Assembly: GCF_002979755.1 (NCBI RefSeq)
Contig: NZ_PCPP01000001.1
Coordinates: forward strand, 1,520,665-1,584,664
DNA length: 64,000 nucleotides
Source of the DNA: Chryseobacterium culicis
GTDB lineage: Bacteria > Bacteroidota > Bacteroidia > Flavobacteriales > Weeksellaceae
Reading direction: 5' to 3'
The position numbers and the translations under genes were made by a program. This document shows, one piece after another, positions 18,410 to 27,109 of this stretch. A model generated the notes under the pieces. That model was not told the DNA's origin, did no database searches, and was given only the letters and a program-made list of their open reading frames with translations. Within the stretch, counting starts at the first letter, position 1; every line of letters starts with the position of its first letter.

Positions 18410-18730
18410 ATGAACATTAAAAATCTTTTCAGTAAGCGCAATGAAATCATTGGCGGCCATTTTAATGAGCTACGTTCAAAATTGGATGTGGCAGACCAAA
18501 ATGAAGAAGCTATTTTCTCTTTAAGGGAAGAAATTTGTAATGCATGTCCTTTAAAAAACGGCAACAATTGTAACGCCATGAAATGGCTCAATCCAGAGAC
18601 CCTGGAAGTAATAGATGGTCCAAAAGACGGATTTATCAGAGGCTGCGGATGCAGATTGAGTGCCAAGCAAAGATCAAAATTAAGTCTTTGTCCTGCAAGT
18701 TTCTGGGGTGGCGAGTTCGACAAAAAGTAA
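18410..18730 (+). CDS. Cys-rich putative zinc-ribbon protein, eCIS accessory
   Basis: A 106-aa protein with six cysteines in two clusters: ICNACPLKNGNNCN (C-x2-C-x7-C) and GCGCRL followed by SLCPASFWGG. The pattern, with a GFIRGCGCRLSAKQRSKLSLC stretch, resembles a small zinc-ribbon protein I associate with Bacteroidota phages and tail-like clusters; the function is unknown. It is the first gene of the right arm and lies 46 bp before the tape-measure gene. It has no signal peptide. A structural zinc protein of the particle or a regulator are both possible. Confidence 0.8.
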   Translation: MNIKNLFSKRNEIIGGHFNELRSKLDVADQNEEAIFSLREEICNACPLKNGNNCNAMKWLNPETLEVIDGPKDGFIRGCGCRLSAKQRSKLSLCPASFWGGEFDKK

Positions 18731-18776
18731 GACTGTCTGACGATTCCCAATATTTTATCATTTAAACCTCTTTAAT

Positions 18777-20219
18777 GTGAAGCAAAATCATATCATTCAG
18801 AAAGTTTTTCTTGAAATTACCGTCAACAACAAAGAAAAGGCATTGCGTATAAAAGATGATATTAACAGCTTTTTGTCTATTGATGTTTTTCCGGAAATAG
18901 AAAATCATATCAGGGCTTTAGAATATAAGTTGGCTGGTCATACCTTGCAGATTCCCCGTTTAGAATTAAATGTGGATGTAAAAAGCAGCGCATTAGATAC
19001 AGAGTTAAAAGATCAAATAGCTGAACTCTTTAAAGATGAACTGTCAGAAATTACTCAACCCATTGAAACTTCTCATCAGGAAATAGAAAGTGATCCTAAA
19101 GCCTATCTGGTAGACAATCAGGAAAAGATGCTCAAAGCATTGATCTATTTTTTAGAAAAAGGAGCTATGCCCTGGTGGAATTCTGAGAGCAATACTATGG
19201 CTATATTGGAACCAAAGGTTTTTAACCGTCTTATTTCGGGTGATAATTTTCAAAGGAATATTGTATCTGTTTTTTCAAAAGAAAATGTCCGAAATCGGCT
19301 TATCAATCAGCTTTCCAATGAACAAATTGCACAATTATGCCTGGCAATGTTAAAAAATAAGGAGTTGAAGATCAACCTGGAAACGGATACAATACATTAT
19401 CTATCAAAACTGAATCATACGGATAGAATTGCCATCTGGCGTTTGATCTTCGATGTAATATCGGAGTATCTGAATACATCCAATCCTCATCCCCGGGAGT
19501 ATCTTTTACGGGAAATTTCAACAATAGAACAGATGGGCTTATCACAAACAAAAAGCAATCATCAGAACAGGAAAATAATAGTTAAGATATTCCCTTTTAT
19601 TACAGAAAATGAAATTTCTGAAAGCCTCAAAACGAATGCTGCGGATCAACCTGAAAATGTAAAAACTTCAATAGAAACCATTCAGGAAAAAAATGCTACA
19701 GTTCAGGAAGAGGTAAATCAGAACGAAGGACAATACATTCAAAATGCAGGGCTTATTTTGATCCATCCATTCATCAAAACTCTGTTTGAACACTGTGAGC
19801 TTCTTGATCCAAAAACCCAGCAGCTCACTGATCCTGAATTGTGTGCCCATCTCCTGCATTATATCGCCACCGGAAAAATAAATGCTCCTGAGTACGACAT
19901 GATTTTTGAAAAATTCCTGTGTAACATCCCAATGCATCAAACAATTAACAGGCATATTAAACTTTCACGTAAGCATAAAACACAGGCTAAAAATGTAATA
20001 GAAAGTATACAGCACAACTGGGCTCCCATGAAAAAATCATCTGCTGCATTATTGCAAAACGAGTTTTTCCAGCGACCAGGAAAATTAGTCATCACCGACT
20101 CTGATTACACCCTTACCGTAGAACGAAAAACACAGGATATTCTCCTTGAAAAACTCTCGTGGGGAATAGGTCTCGTAAAGCTACCCTGGCAGAAAAAATT
20201 CATATTCGTAAACTGGTAA
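18777..20219 (+). CDS. Contractile injection system tape-measure protein (CIS_TMP)
   Basis: A 480-aa protein of the CIS tape-measure family. The N-terminus HIIQKVFLEITVNNKEKALR and the C-terminal hallmark NAGLILIHPFIKTLFEHCEL, followed by a LLDPKTQQLTDPE segment, are the conserved ends. Such proteins set particle length or recruit cargo (Pvc14/Afp14 position). The only suitable start is GTG at 18777: the nearby ATG at 18775 is out of frame, and an in-frame ATG is far inside. It precedes the ATPase gene, as in PVC-type loci. The middle is low in motifs and variable, as expected. Confidence 0.88.
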   Translation: MKQNHIIQKVFLEITVNNKEKALRIKDDINSFLSIDVFPEIENHIRALEYKLAGHTLQIPRLELNVDVKSSALDTELKDQIAELFKDELSEITQPIETSHQEIESDPKAYLVDNQEKMLKALIYFLEKGAMPWWNSESNTMAILEPKVFNRLISGDNFQRNIVSVFSKENVRNRLINQLSNEQIAQLCLAMLKNKELKINLETDTIHYLSKLNHTDRIAIWRLIFDVISEYLNTSNPHPREYLLREISTIEQMGLSQTKSNHQNRKIIVKIFPFITENEISESLKTNAADQPENVKTSIETIQEKNATVQEEVNQNEGQYIQNAGLILIHPFIKTLFEHCELLDPKTQQLTDPELCAHLLHYIATGKINAPEYDMIFEKFLCNIPMHQTINRHIKLSRKHKTQAKNVIESIQHNWAPMKKSSAALLQNEFFQRPGKLVITDSDYTLTVERKTQDILLEKLSWGIGLVKLPWQKKFIFVNW

Positions 20220-20268
20220 TAACAGGTTACATTTTCTAAGTCCTCTGAAGCTTTCCAAATCTCTGAAG

Positions 20269-20289
20269 TTGCTGATTTTACATCAGCAA
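20269..20289 (+). repeat. Hairpin between tape-measure and ATPase genes
   Basis: TTGCTGAT (20269-20276) and ATCAGCAA (20282-20289) form a perfect 8-bp stem with a 5-nt loop. No T-tract follows, so a normal terminator is unlikely. It could stabilise or process the mRNA and set different levels of the two proteins. That use is inference. Confidence 0.4.
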
Positions 20290-20326
20290 TACCCTCACTG
20301 CAACCCTATTAATTCAAAATAAGATT

Positions 20327-21781
20327 ATGAAATCTCCTATTAACCATGAACACTCATCATTAATAAAAACACCTATTAATGAAAAAACAGAAATAATTAA
20401 CCCCTTACTCCATTCCAATACTGTAAATCATAACTCTTTAAATGAAGAAATGAAATGGCTGCAATCCCTTATCGAAAAGCGATGCAAAGAATTGTTTCTG
20501 GAAGATGATATAGAATTGAATAGGGATTATGAAATACCTGAACCGCCAAAATCAGAGGACCAATCTCCTTATTCCATTACGATAAACACCCACCAGCTTA
20601 CTGTTCTGGACAGAATCATTTTAGCGCTGGGCATTGCTTCGGCTCATTATCCGTCTATCCTCAAAACCTTTGTACAGATAGAAGAAAGCAGCAATGCATT
20701 TGCTATTGAAGCAGGTGGTGAATATGATAAAATCAGCCGCAGCTTTAAGCCGACTTTTCAAACTGCACTTTTTTTGCTGGCAGGTAAGGATTTGTCACTG
20801 TGGTCACAGTATGGTGCACAGCTCATCCATGGCAGTGTACTGTTGAAAAATGATCTTATTTACAACCGTTCTTCAACAGAATTTATTCATGGAAAAATTG
20901 AATTGGATACCGCTTATCTCAATTATTTCTTATCAGGTCAGAAACCACAGCTGGACCATGGTTCTTACTTTCCCGGCAGGCTTTACAAATCTGATCTCAC
21001 CATGGAAGATATTATTTTGGAAGATAATGTGCGTGATCAGATAAAACCTATTGGACATTATATAAAAGCATTGGAAAACGGATTTTTCAAAACCGATGAT
21101 CATAGCTTTAAACCAGGCTTCATTGCTTTATTCTACGGTGCTCCGGGAACAGGAAAAACGATGCTTGCCGGAATTCTTGCTAATGCATATGGTATTGACA
21201 TGTACCATGTAGATCTCTCACAGGTAGTGAGCAAATACATTGGTGAAACTGAGAAAAATCTTGAAGTATTATTCAACAGGCTGCAGGGGAAAAACTGTAT
21301 GCTGTTTTTTGATGAAGCTGACGCTTTGTTCGGAAAACGTTCTGATGTAAAAGATGCTCATGACCGCTACGCCAATCAGGAGGTCTCCTATTTATTGCAG
21401 CGAATAGAAAAATTTGACGGATTAACAATTCTGGCTTCCAATTTTGAAAATAATATGGATGATGCTTTCAAACGCCGTATCGATATCTCTGTCAATGTAA
21501 TACGTCCCACAGAAATAACCAGAAAAGCCCTTTGGGAGCATTATTTGCCTAAAAACATAACTTTTGAAAGTAATGATCTTTTACAACATTTAACCAAAGA
21601 GTATACCTATACCGGTGCTAATATCCGAAACATTATGAAAAATGTAGCAATGGCATTACATGACCGTAATGAAACCCGTATTACCTATTCATTAATAAGC
21701 ACTTATTTAATGATAGAAAATGAAAAGGCTTTTGGAAAAAATCAATCCCGACTCAGCCCATTTGTACAAAAAACAGAATAA
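20327..21781 (+). CDS. AAA+ ATPase of eCIS (Pvc15/Afp15-like)
   Basis: A 484-aa cytoplasmic AAA+ ATPase. Walker A is GAPGTGKT at about 271-278 (K277), Walker B MLFFDEAD at about 325-332 (D329, E330), and an RRID arginine-finger region follows near residue 385. The N-terminal about 200 residues match the helical domain seen in eCIS-linked ATPases (LTVLDRIILALGIASAHYPS). In Photorhabdus PVC the ATPase is needed for loading or assembly of the effector. It lies between the tape-measure gene and the payload gene, which fits that role. Confidence 0.92.
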   Translation: MKSPINHEHSSLIKTPINEKTEIINPLLHSNTVNHNSLNEEMKWLQSLIEKRCKELFLEDDIELNRDYEIPEPPKSEDQSPYSITINTHQLTVLDRIILALGIASAHYPSILKTFVQIEESSNAFAIEAGGEYDKISRSFKPTFQTALFLLAGKDLSLWSQYGAQLIHGSVLLKNDLIYNRSSTEFIHGKIELDTAYLNYFLSGQKPQLDHGSYFPGRLYKSDLTMEDIILEDNVRDQIKPIGHYIKALENGFFKTDDHSFKPGFIALFYGAPGTGKTMLAGILANAYGIDMYHVDLSQVVSKYIGETEKNLEVLFNRLQGKNCMLFFDEADALFGKRSDVKDAHDRYANQEVSYLLQRIEKFDGLTILASNFENNMDDAFKRRIDISVNVIRPTEITRKALWEHYLPKNITFESNDLLQHLTKEYTYTGANIRNIMKNVAMALHDRNETRITYSLISTYLMIENEKAFGKNQSRLSPFVQKTE

Positions 21782-21825
21782 CACCTTAGCACAGCATAAT
21801 AAAAACTCATCTAATAACCCATGAC

Positions 21826-24800
21826 ATGAGCAGACACAAAAAAACATTTGCCCCCAGGGCTGGCAGGTCCGATAAGCAAAACACCCATAGTAAAGAGGAT
21901 AAAGATAAGCATGAGCAAATCACCGATCAGGACAGCAAAATATCCCTCGCAAAAACAGAATCTACCCAAATAACATACGATCCTTTTAAAAACAGAGCAT
22001 TTAGAAAAGTAGAAAAAAATGCATCTGTTATTCAATTATTTGACAAAGGACAGCATGTTTCAACACTTCATAACGCCCTTAATACATTAGGACATAAAAC
22101 CTCTGAAAACAAGAATCTTTTCTGGAATGAAACAAAGACCGGGATCATCAATTTTCAACGTAAGAATAATATTAATACTTCCGGAACTCTTAATAGGGAA
22201 ACCTTGCTGAAAATGAATGAAGCATTGAATTTCTTAAACAGTCAGAAAGAAATTGGACTGCCTGTTTCTGAGCGTGCAAAAATGCTGTACGAAGCTTTTG
22301 AACACAGAACCCTAGGGATTTTTGCAGGAACTGATGAAGATAAAGTTTTTAGGGCTTTAGAAAAACTTTCCTATGAAGAAAGATATGAGCTTATTCAATA
22401 TTATGACGCAACATACAAACCTAAAAGAAAAGTAGGGTTAGTACAGGATTTATATGAAGAATTAGGCAACAAAGACTTATTTAAAGCGATACGGTTATTA
22501 TATGCCAACTATGAAGAGCCACAACCAGCGCTGGAGCCAGAGCCAGCATACCCAGAAGGTGAGCTGTTGCAGGAAGTTATTGTCACAGGTAAAGGATCAT
22601 GGATCAAGCCTAAGACAAAGTATGCTATAGAAGGACAACCTATAGAATTTGATTGTACCTATCAATATGAAACCCCTGTTATGTATGCTGAAGGAAACAG
22701 GCCTAAAGATCCGGAAGTTGTCCGAAAAGTATTAATCCAGAATGAAGGCAGAGTGTACAACTTGTTTGAATACCCTTTTAGAAAGGATACTAAAACATTC
22801 AGACAGGATGGAACTGCAATCAGCCAATTTTCTATTAACACCCATAAATCAGGGAATTATACATTTGTATTCATCATAGAAAATACCCTAACAAATGAAT
22901 TCAGAGCCTTAACCAAAGAATATCAGGTTAAGACCCTTGAAGAGGCGGCAGCTGGTGATTTAAAAAAGAATAAAATCCAAAATTATTCAGATTTCAGACA
23001 GCAGGTAGCCTTTATTGAGTTCAATCTTTCAAAAGGAGCATCCAAAGAGCAGAAAAGCAATCCGGATTTCTACATTGAATCTGCATCATTTAGTGAAAAT
23101 CCTGCAAGAGTAAGTGCTGCAGATATTAATCATATTCCACAGTCTTACTATTCAATTAAAGGAAAGCCTATCTCTAAAGATCATCATTATTTCTGGTTTG
23201 CAGAAATCAACACTCCTAAAGAAATGTTTGATGGGGCCAGCGCATTACTTGGGGTAGAATATGCTAAAAATGCCACTGTACATGGCTATAAAAGAGGAGA
23301 ATATTTTGGCAGAGACGGATGGAATATGAATTCTTCACAGTCAAAAGCTGCTTTTTTAGGTTCACTTACAGGTGTTTATACCATTCATTGTCTGGTATTA
23401 GACAAAAATAATAATCCAACAGGCCAGGAAGCATCTTACCGACAGGTTATCTTACCAAAGGATGATTATCAGGCTCTAAAAAACGTACAAGAATATAAGA
23501 AAACCATTGATAAAAGCTTTAATAGCATTGCTCCCAACACAGCATTAGCTATTAAAGCCGTAGCCATCAACGAGGAAACAACAGAAACCTTGTCACTCAA
23601 TTTATTTATAGGAAAAAGCAAAAAAAATCCAGCCAATTATGTATTAACAGATCTTACTCCGGGTGTACAGCATCAGCGTACTTATGAAGGAAATAATTTA
23701 AAAGATTTATTTGAAGAATTTGACAGCAAAAACACCTATCCGGATGGTATTCTGGCTTATGAAATTCCGTCCAATACATTAGGTTATCCTACCCTAAAAG
23801 GTAATTTCACGACTAATGGAGCATCGCTTTGGGAATCGCTTTCCACCGGAGCGGGTTGGGCTTCTTTAGGTTTCGCAGTTGCGGGATTGGTAGCCTCATT
23901 TACGCCGGCAGCGCCTATTGCTCCTTACTTATTTATAGCTGCAGGTGCCACAGGTGTCACTTCCGGAACCGCCAGCATTATTGATAAAGTACAAAAGGGA
24001 ACATTGACCAACGAAACCCTGACTTTGGATGTCATTATGATAGCTTCCAGCTTTTTAGGGATGGCAGGCTCATTATCCAGCATCGCTAGGGCATCCTCTA
24101 TTATAAAAATATCTTCAACAGGGATGCAGTATATCATTTTAACTGATTTTGCCCTTAATGGCACTGCTGCAGTGATGATTACAGCTAATGGTTTAGAAAG
24201 CATACAGGATATCCATGATAATAAAAACTTAACAACAGCAGAAAAAATAGATGCTATCGTTAAAATTTTAGGACAATTGACATTAACTGCAGGATTGCTG
24301 GTGCTAAGCAGTAAAAACTTAAAAGGAGCAGAATTAGAGAAACTGCCAAAGGTAAAAAGACAAACATCCAAGCAAACCTCAAAAAAACCTTACAACCCGG
24401 AGCAGCATAGCGAATTTATTGATACGCCAGAAAATTTAATGGGCGGAAAATTACCTAAAAACACAGTCAGCAATAAACCAGCAGTACACGCTCTAGAGAA
24501 TACTTATAAACAACCCGATTTTAATAAGTTCCTAAAATCTGTTGAAACCGGTTTTCCATCTGATGAAATAGCAAAACAGGCTTATGATTTATTTAAAAAT
24601 AAAAACTGGAAACAATTAGAACAATTGTTTACGGATAAGAATCTCAATGGAAACTGGCCTCCAAACCGTGGAGCAACAAGCACCCTAGAGGTTACCTTAA
24701 AAGAAGGAAGCATTTTTGACAGATATGGTGGATGGATCGATGAAAATGGAGTTTTCCAGGATAGAGGAACCTTTGCAGGAAAAGATGGTACACCTTATAC

Positions 24801-25602
24801 AGACAGAGCTTTACCTAAAGGAACAGATAGTAAAACTTATACAAGGTATAAAGTATTGAAAGATATCACTCAAGTCAGTGAAGGAGAAATCATCCCTTGG
24901 TTTGGAGAAAAAGGTGGAGGTATTCAGTATGAACTGCCGGCATCTATCAATGATTTAATAAAAGAAGGATATATAAAACCTATCGGTAAAACATCAAAAA
25001 ATACTAATTTAGCTAAAGCAAGATCCCTTAAAGGGAAAAAAATTAGAAATAATAAAAATGAGGAAGAAAATTTAGTAAAAGACGATAAAGCCACCATCAT
25101 AAGCAAAGCTGCAGTAGATGATATAGATGCCATTATTGACTTAAGAAAAAAACAAGCTATTGAGTTTTATCTTAAACATAATCCTGATATGAAAATGAGA
25201 GATATTGAATCTCATATTGCAGGGATTGACTTTAGTAGCCCAATCGAAATCGTTAAACTGCCAAAAGGAACAGAATTAATACAATACACAAAGGTAAATA
25301 CGGAAGGAACGGTATTAAGAGGAGACTATTATACTGATAATCCGCTCAATACACCGAATGAGCTTGGAGTTTCAGATAAGTATAATGTCAGAGATCCTAA
25401 TAATGGTTGGAAACAAACGCAAGAGCTAAGAGATGTTAATAAAGAAATAACTAAATTACCAAAAGATGCAGAAGCCTTAAGAAGTACTTCAGCTAAAATT
25501 GATGACACATGGTCAAGAATTGACTCAGAAGGTAACCCTATCTCAGTTCATACAGAAGGTGGTGGAAGCCAGCTATATATACCAAAAACTCAATTTAATT
25601 AA
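21826..25602 (+). CDS. eCIS payload: multi-domain toxin with TNT domain and second C-terminal toxin-like domain
   Basis: A 1258-aa protein in this order: basic start; peptidoglycan-binding-like domain at about 64-128 (LFDKGQHVSTLHNALNTLGH); annexin-like repeat at about 147-226 (GIFAGTDEDKVFRALEKLSY); Ig/PKD-like beta region to about 600; two hydrophobic stretches at about 669-725 and 736-790 that may aid translocation; then a TNT domain at about 941-1047 (NGNWPPNRGA, DRYGG, PWFGEKGGGIQY with W1025, GGG 1030-1032 and Q1034). TNT is an NAD+ glycohydrolase fold; Q1034 lines up by eye with the Mycobacterium TNT catalytic Gln. A further domain at about 1085-1258 has a second Gly-rich motif (HTEGGGSQLYIP) and resembles polymorphic toxin type 46. 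Two small genes follow at 13 and 107 bp. The ATG at 21826 is chosen; an upstream ATG at 21821 is out of frame. Confidence 0.88.
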   Translation: MSRHKKTFAPRAGRSDKQNTHSKEDKDKHEQITDQDSKISLAKTESTQITYDPFKNRAFRKVEKNASVIQLFDKGQHVSTLHNALNTLGHKTSENKNLFWNETKTGIINFQRKNNINTSGTLNRETLLKMNEALNFLNSQKEIGLPVSERAKMLYEAFEHRTLGIFAGTDEDKVFRALEKLSYEERYELIQYYDATYKPKRKVGLVQDLYEELGNKDLFKAIRLLYANYEEPQPALEPEPAYPEGELLQEVIVTGKGSWIKPKTKYAIEGQPIEFDCTYQYETPVMYAEGNRPKDPEVVRKVLIQNEGRVYNLFEYPFRKDTKTFRQDGTAISQFSINTHKSGNYTFVFIIENTLTNEFRALTKEYQVKTLEEAAAGDLKKNKIQNYSDFRQQVAFIEFNLSKGASKEQKSNPDFYIESASFSENPARVSAADINHIPQSYYSIKGKPISKDHHYFWFAEINTPKEMFDGASALLGVEYAKNATVHGYKRGEYFGRDGWNMNSSQSKAAFLGSLTGVYTIHCLVLDKNNNPTGQEASYRQVILPKDDYQALKNVQEYKKTIDKSFNSIAPNTALAIKAVAINEETTETLSLNLFIGKSKKNPANYVLTDLTPGVQHQRTYEGNNLKDLFEEFDSKNTYPDGILAYEIPSNTLGYPTLKGNFTTNGASLWESLSTGAGWASLGFAVAGLVASFTPAAPIAPYLFIAAGATGVTSGTASIIDKVQKGTLTNETLTLDVIMIASSFLGMAGSLSSIARASSIIKISSTGMQYIILTDFALNGTAAVMITANGLESIQDIHDNKNLTTAEKIDAIVKILGQLTLTAGLLVLSSKNLKGAELEKLPKVKRQTSKQTSKKPYNPEQHSEFIDTPENLMGGKLPKNTVSNKPAVHALENTYKQPDFNKFLKSVETGFPSDEIAKQAYDLFKNKNWKQLEQLFTDKNLNGNWPPNRGATSTLEVTLKEGSIFDRYGGWIDENGVFQDRGTFAGKDGTPYTDRALPKGTDSKTYTRYKVLKDITQVSEGEIIPWFGEKGGGIQYELPASINDLIKEGYIKPIGKTSKNTNLAKARSLKGKKIRNNKNEEENLVKDDKATIISKAAVDDIDAIIDLRKKQAIEFYLKHNPDMKMRDIESHIAGIDFSSPIEIVKLPKGTELIQYTKVNTEGTVLRGDYYTDNPLNTPNELGVSDKYNVRDPNNGWKQTQELRDVNKEITKLPKDAEALRSTSAKIDDTWSRIDSEGNPISVHTEGGGSQLYIPKTQFN

Positions 25603-25615
25603 ACAAAATAGATAA

Positions 25616-25939
25616 ATGTATACAGATTTAGAAGACAAGTTAACGAAAAATTATTATCGTGAAATAGTTGGAAAAGCCTTATTACAGGCAAAAGAAGAAT
25701 ACGAAAGATCTCCTGATAATCCAATGAATGTTTCTTTTTATAATCAATTACTGGATATCAAAAAAACAGTCATTGACAATAATGAAGTTTATACAAAAGA
25801 CGAAGCTTATCAAAAATATCCAATGGCAGTAATGATAGCAAGAAATTTTGTTGCAGAAGAAGCCAATACAGATTATGCCAATATGCTGAAAGATATCGTC
25901 TGGGGAATATCACTATATCCCACTATGATTGAAGGATAA
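25616..25939 (+). CDS. Small helical protein, candidate immunity (Tsi6-like)
   Basis: A 107-aa acidic, helical, cytoplasmic protein (no signal peptide or membrane segment). Its opening YYREIVGKALLQAKEEYER and end MAVMIARNFVAEEANTDYAN, then MLKDIVWGI, resemble the Tsi6 immunity family by pattern (YxRA...LLxxxxQL..I and a xxF...xxL.D...GI end), a match by eye only. It begins 13 bp after the payload stop, as an immunity gene should. If correct it would neutralise the last toxin domain (Tse6 and Ntox46-type toxins are NAD(P)-acting). Alternatively it is an adaptor for payload loading. Confidence 0.6.
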   Translation: MYTDLEDKLTKNYYREIVGKALLQAKEEYERSPDNPMNVSFYNQLLDIKKTVIDNNEVYTKDEAYQKYPMAVMIARNFVAEEANTDYANMLKDIVWGISLYPTMIEG

Positions 25940-26032
25940 AAAATTGATATAAAAACTCAAAATCATGTTAGATAAGCTTTTAAAAACAAAGTTTATCATT
26001 AAGAATGTATTAAAACTTATAACTAATCAGAT

Positions 26033-26371
26033 ATGATCATAAAAAACGAAATAACCAGGCAAAAATTATTTGATGGCGATGAACAAGAATGTCTAAAAGA
26101 AATTTTTGAAATTGAAAATCAGAAAATCAAACTGATTGATTTTTATAACAGTCCGTTAAGAGATTTAAAAAAAGAAATAGATAATGAAAGTTTTGAAACC
26201 ATTGTCAGAGAAAGTGGATTGAATGTAAAAAACACTTTCATTGAAAAATATGTATCTGAAGAGGGATTGGAAGTTCATTATCTGAAAAAGAATGATGGGA
26301 TCTATCTGTTTTCCTATGGAGAATTTCAGCCCGGAAGGTATATGCTATTTTTAGAAGGTATTTATCATTAA
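26033..26371 (+). CDS. Hypothetical protein, second candidate immunity
   Basis: A 112-aa acidic protein of mixed helix and strand (IIKNEITRQKLFDGDEQECL at the start, GIYLFSYGEFQPGRYMLFLE at the end). I do not recognise a family. It lies 93 bp after the Tsi6-like gene and just before the terminator at 26383, so it belongs to the payload transcription unit. Location and size fit an immunity protein for the TNT domain, but no sequence feature proves it; the known TNT antitoxin family (IFT) was not recognisable here. Confidence 0.55.
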   Translation: MIIKNEITRQKLFDGDEQECLKEIFEIENQKIKLIDFYNSPLRDLKKEIDNESFETIVRESGLNVKNTFIEKYVSEEGLEVHYLKKNDGIYLFSYGEFQPGRYMLFLEGIYH

Positions 26372-26382
26372 ACAAAAAATAA

Positions 26383-26417
26383 AATCAGAGCAGATTATTT
26401 CTGCTCTGATTGTTTTT
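26383..26417 (+). terminator. Rho-independent terminator of the payload operon
   Basis: AATCAGAGCAGA (26383-26394) and TCTGCTCTGATT (26400-26411) form a perfect 12-bp stem with a 5-nt loop, then a T-rich tail. It lies 11 bp after the last candidate immunity gene. A nearly identical hairpin, in the opposite orientation, occurs at 52305-52333. Confidence 0.85.
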
Positions 26418-26513
26418 GTGCTCAACATTGTAGGCGTAAAATGCTTATTCTGTTTTGAAATAAACAGGCCGAAATTACCTCAGTAGTAATACAATATCAA
26501 AGTTTTAACCAAA

Positions 26514-26537
26514 AAAATCCCGAATTAACGGGATTTT
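26514..26537 (-). terminator. Terminator downstream of DUF2911 gene
   Basis: AAAATCCCG (26514-26522) and CGGGATTTT (26529-26537) form a 9-bp stem with a 6-nt loop. On the minus strand a T-run follows (forward A-run before 26514), so it closes the operon of the DUF2911 gene at 26556. It may also act on leftover plus-strand readthrough. Confidence 0.75.
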
Positions 26538-26555
26538 AATTTCTTATATTTAAAT

Positions 26556-27074
26556 TTATTTGATCTCAACAGGAACTGAAATTTTGTCCCAATCCATTGT
26601 GATTCCATTATTGTTTACTTTATACACTAAAGCTTCCTGTGTTGCCGGTAAAGCTTTTGTTTTTACATCCACACGTAAAGCATCTTTAGCCTGTTCGTAT
26701 TTATAAGCGCCCCATTGTTTTGGCTCTTTGTTAAAAATTGCGGTCCAGGTTCCGCTTTGTTTAGGGATTAAGAAAAAGCTGTATTTACCTGCAGGCAGTT
26801 TTTTACCCTGAACGGTAATGTCTTTATCCGTTTCGAAGGTCGTTGCTTCATTGGCTCCCGCACGCCAAACTTTATCATAAGCTTCTAATCCGCCCCAGAT
26901 TGTACGCCCTTTAACAGAAGGACTGCTATAAGCAATTGTAATGGTAGCATCTTTAATTTTTCCCGTAGCAGTAGCCGGAGGGCTGGCAGGTTTTTTAGTT
27001 TCCTGTGCAAAAGCATTTACTGAAAGCGTCACTGCTGCGAAAAGTACTGTAGCAGATTTAATCATTGTTTTCAT
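26556..27074 (-). CDS. Secreted DUF2911 protein
   Basis: A 172-aa protein with a signal peptide ([20 protein letters not shown], cut near AFAQ) and the DUF2911 core: [20 protein letters not shown], then [20 protein letters not shown] and [20 protein letters not shown]. Members are common in Bacteroidota periplasm or outer surface; the function is unknown. The gene starts 35 bp after the symporter gene ends and before the terminator at 26514, so it is probably the last gene of the same operon. Confidence 0.9.
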   Translation of the reverse strand: MKTMIKSATVLFAAVTLSVNAFAQETKKPASPPATATGKIKDATITIAYSSPSVKGRTIWGGLEAYDKVWRAGANEATTFETDKDITVQGKKLPAGKYSFFLIPKQSGTWTAIFNKEPKQWGAYKYEQAKDALRVDVKTKALPATQEALVYKVNNNGITMDWDKISVPVEIK

Positions 27075-27109
27075 ATTATTTTTATTTGTTTGTTTTTATT
27101 ATTGTTCGT

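Noticed and set aside
23925..24371. 148-aa minus ORF in the toxin gene
   Set aside because: Overlaps the hydrophobic part of the 1258-aa toxin on the opposite strand; no start signals.
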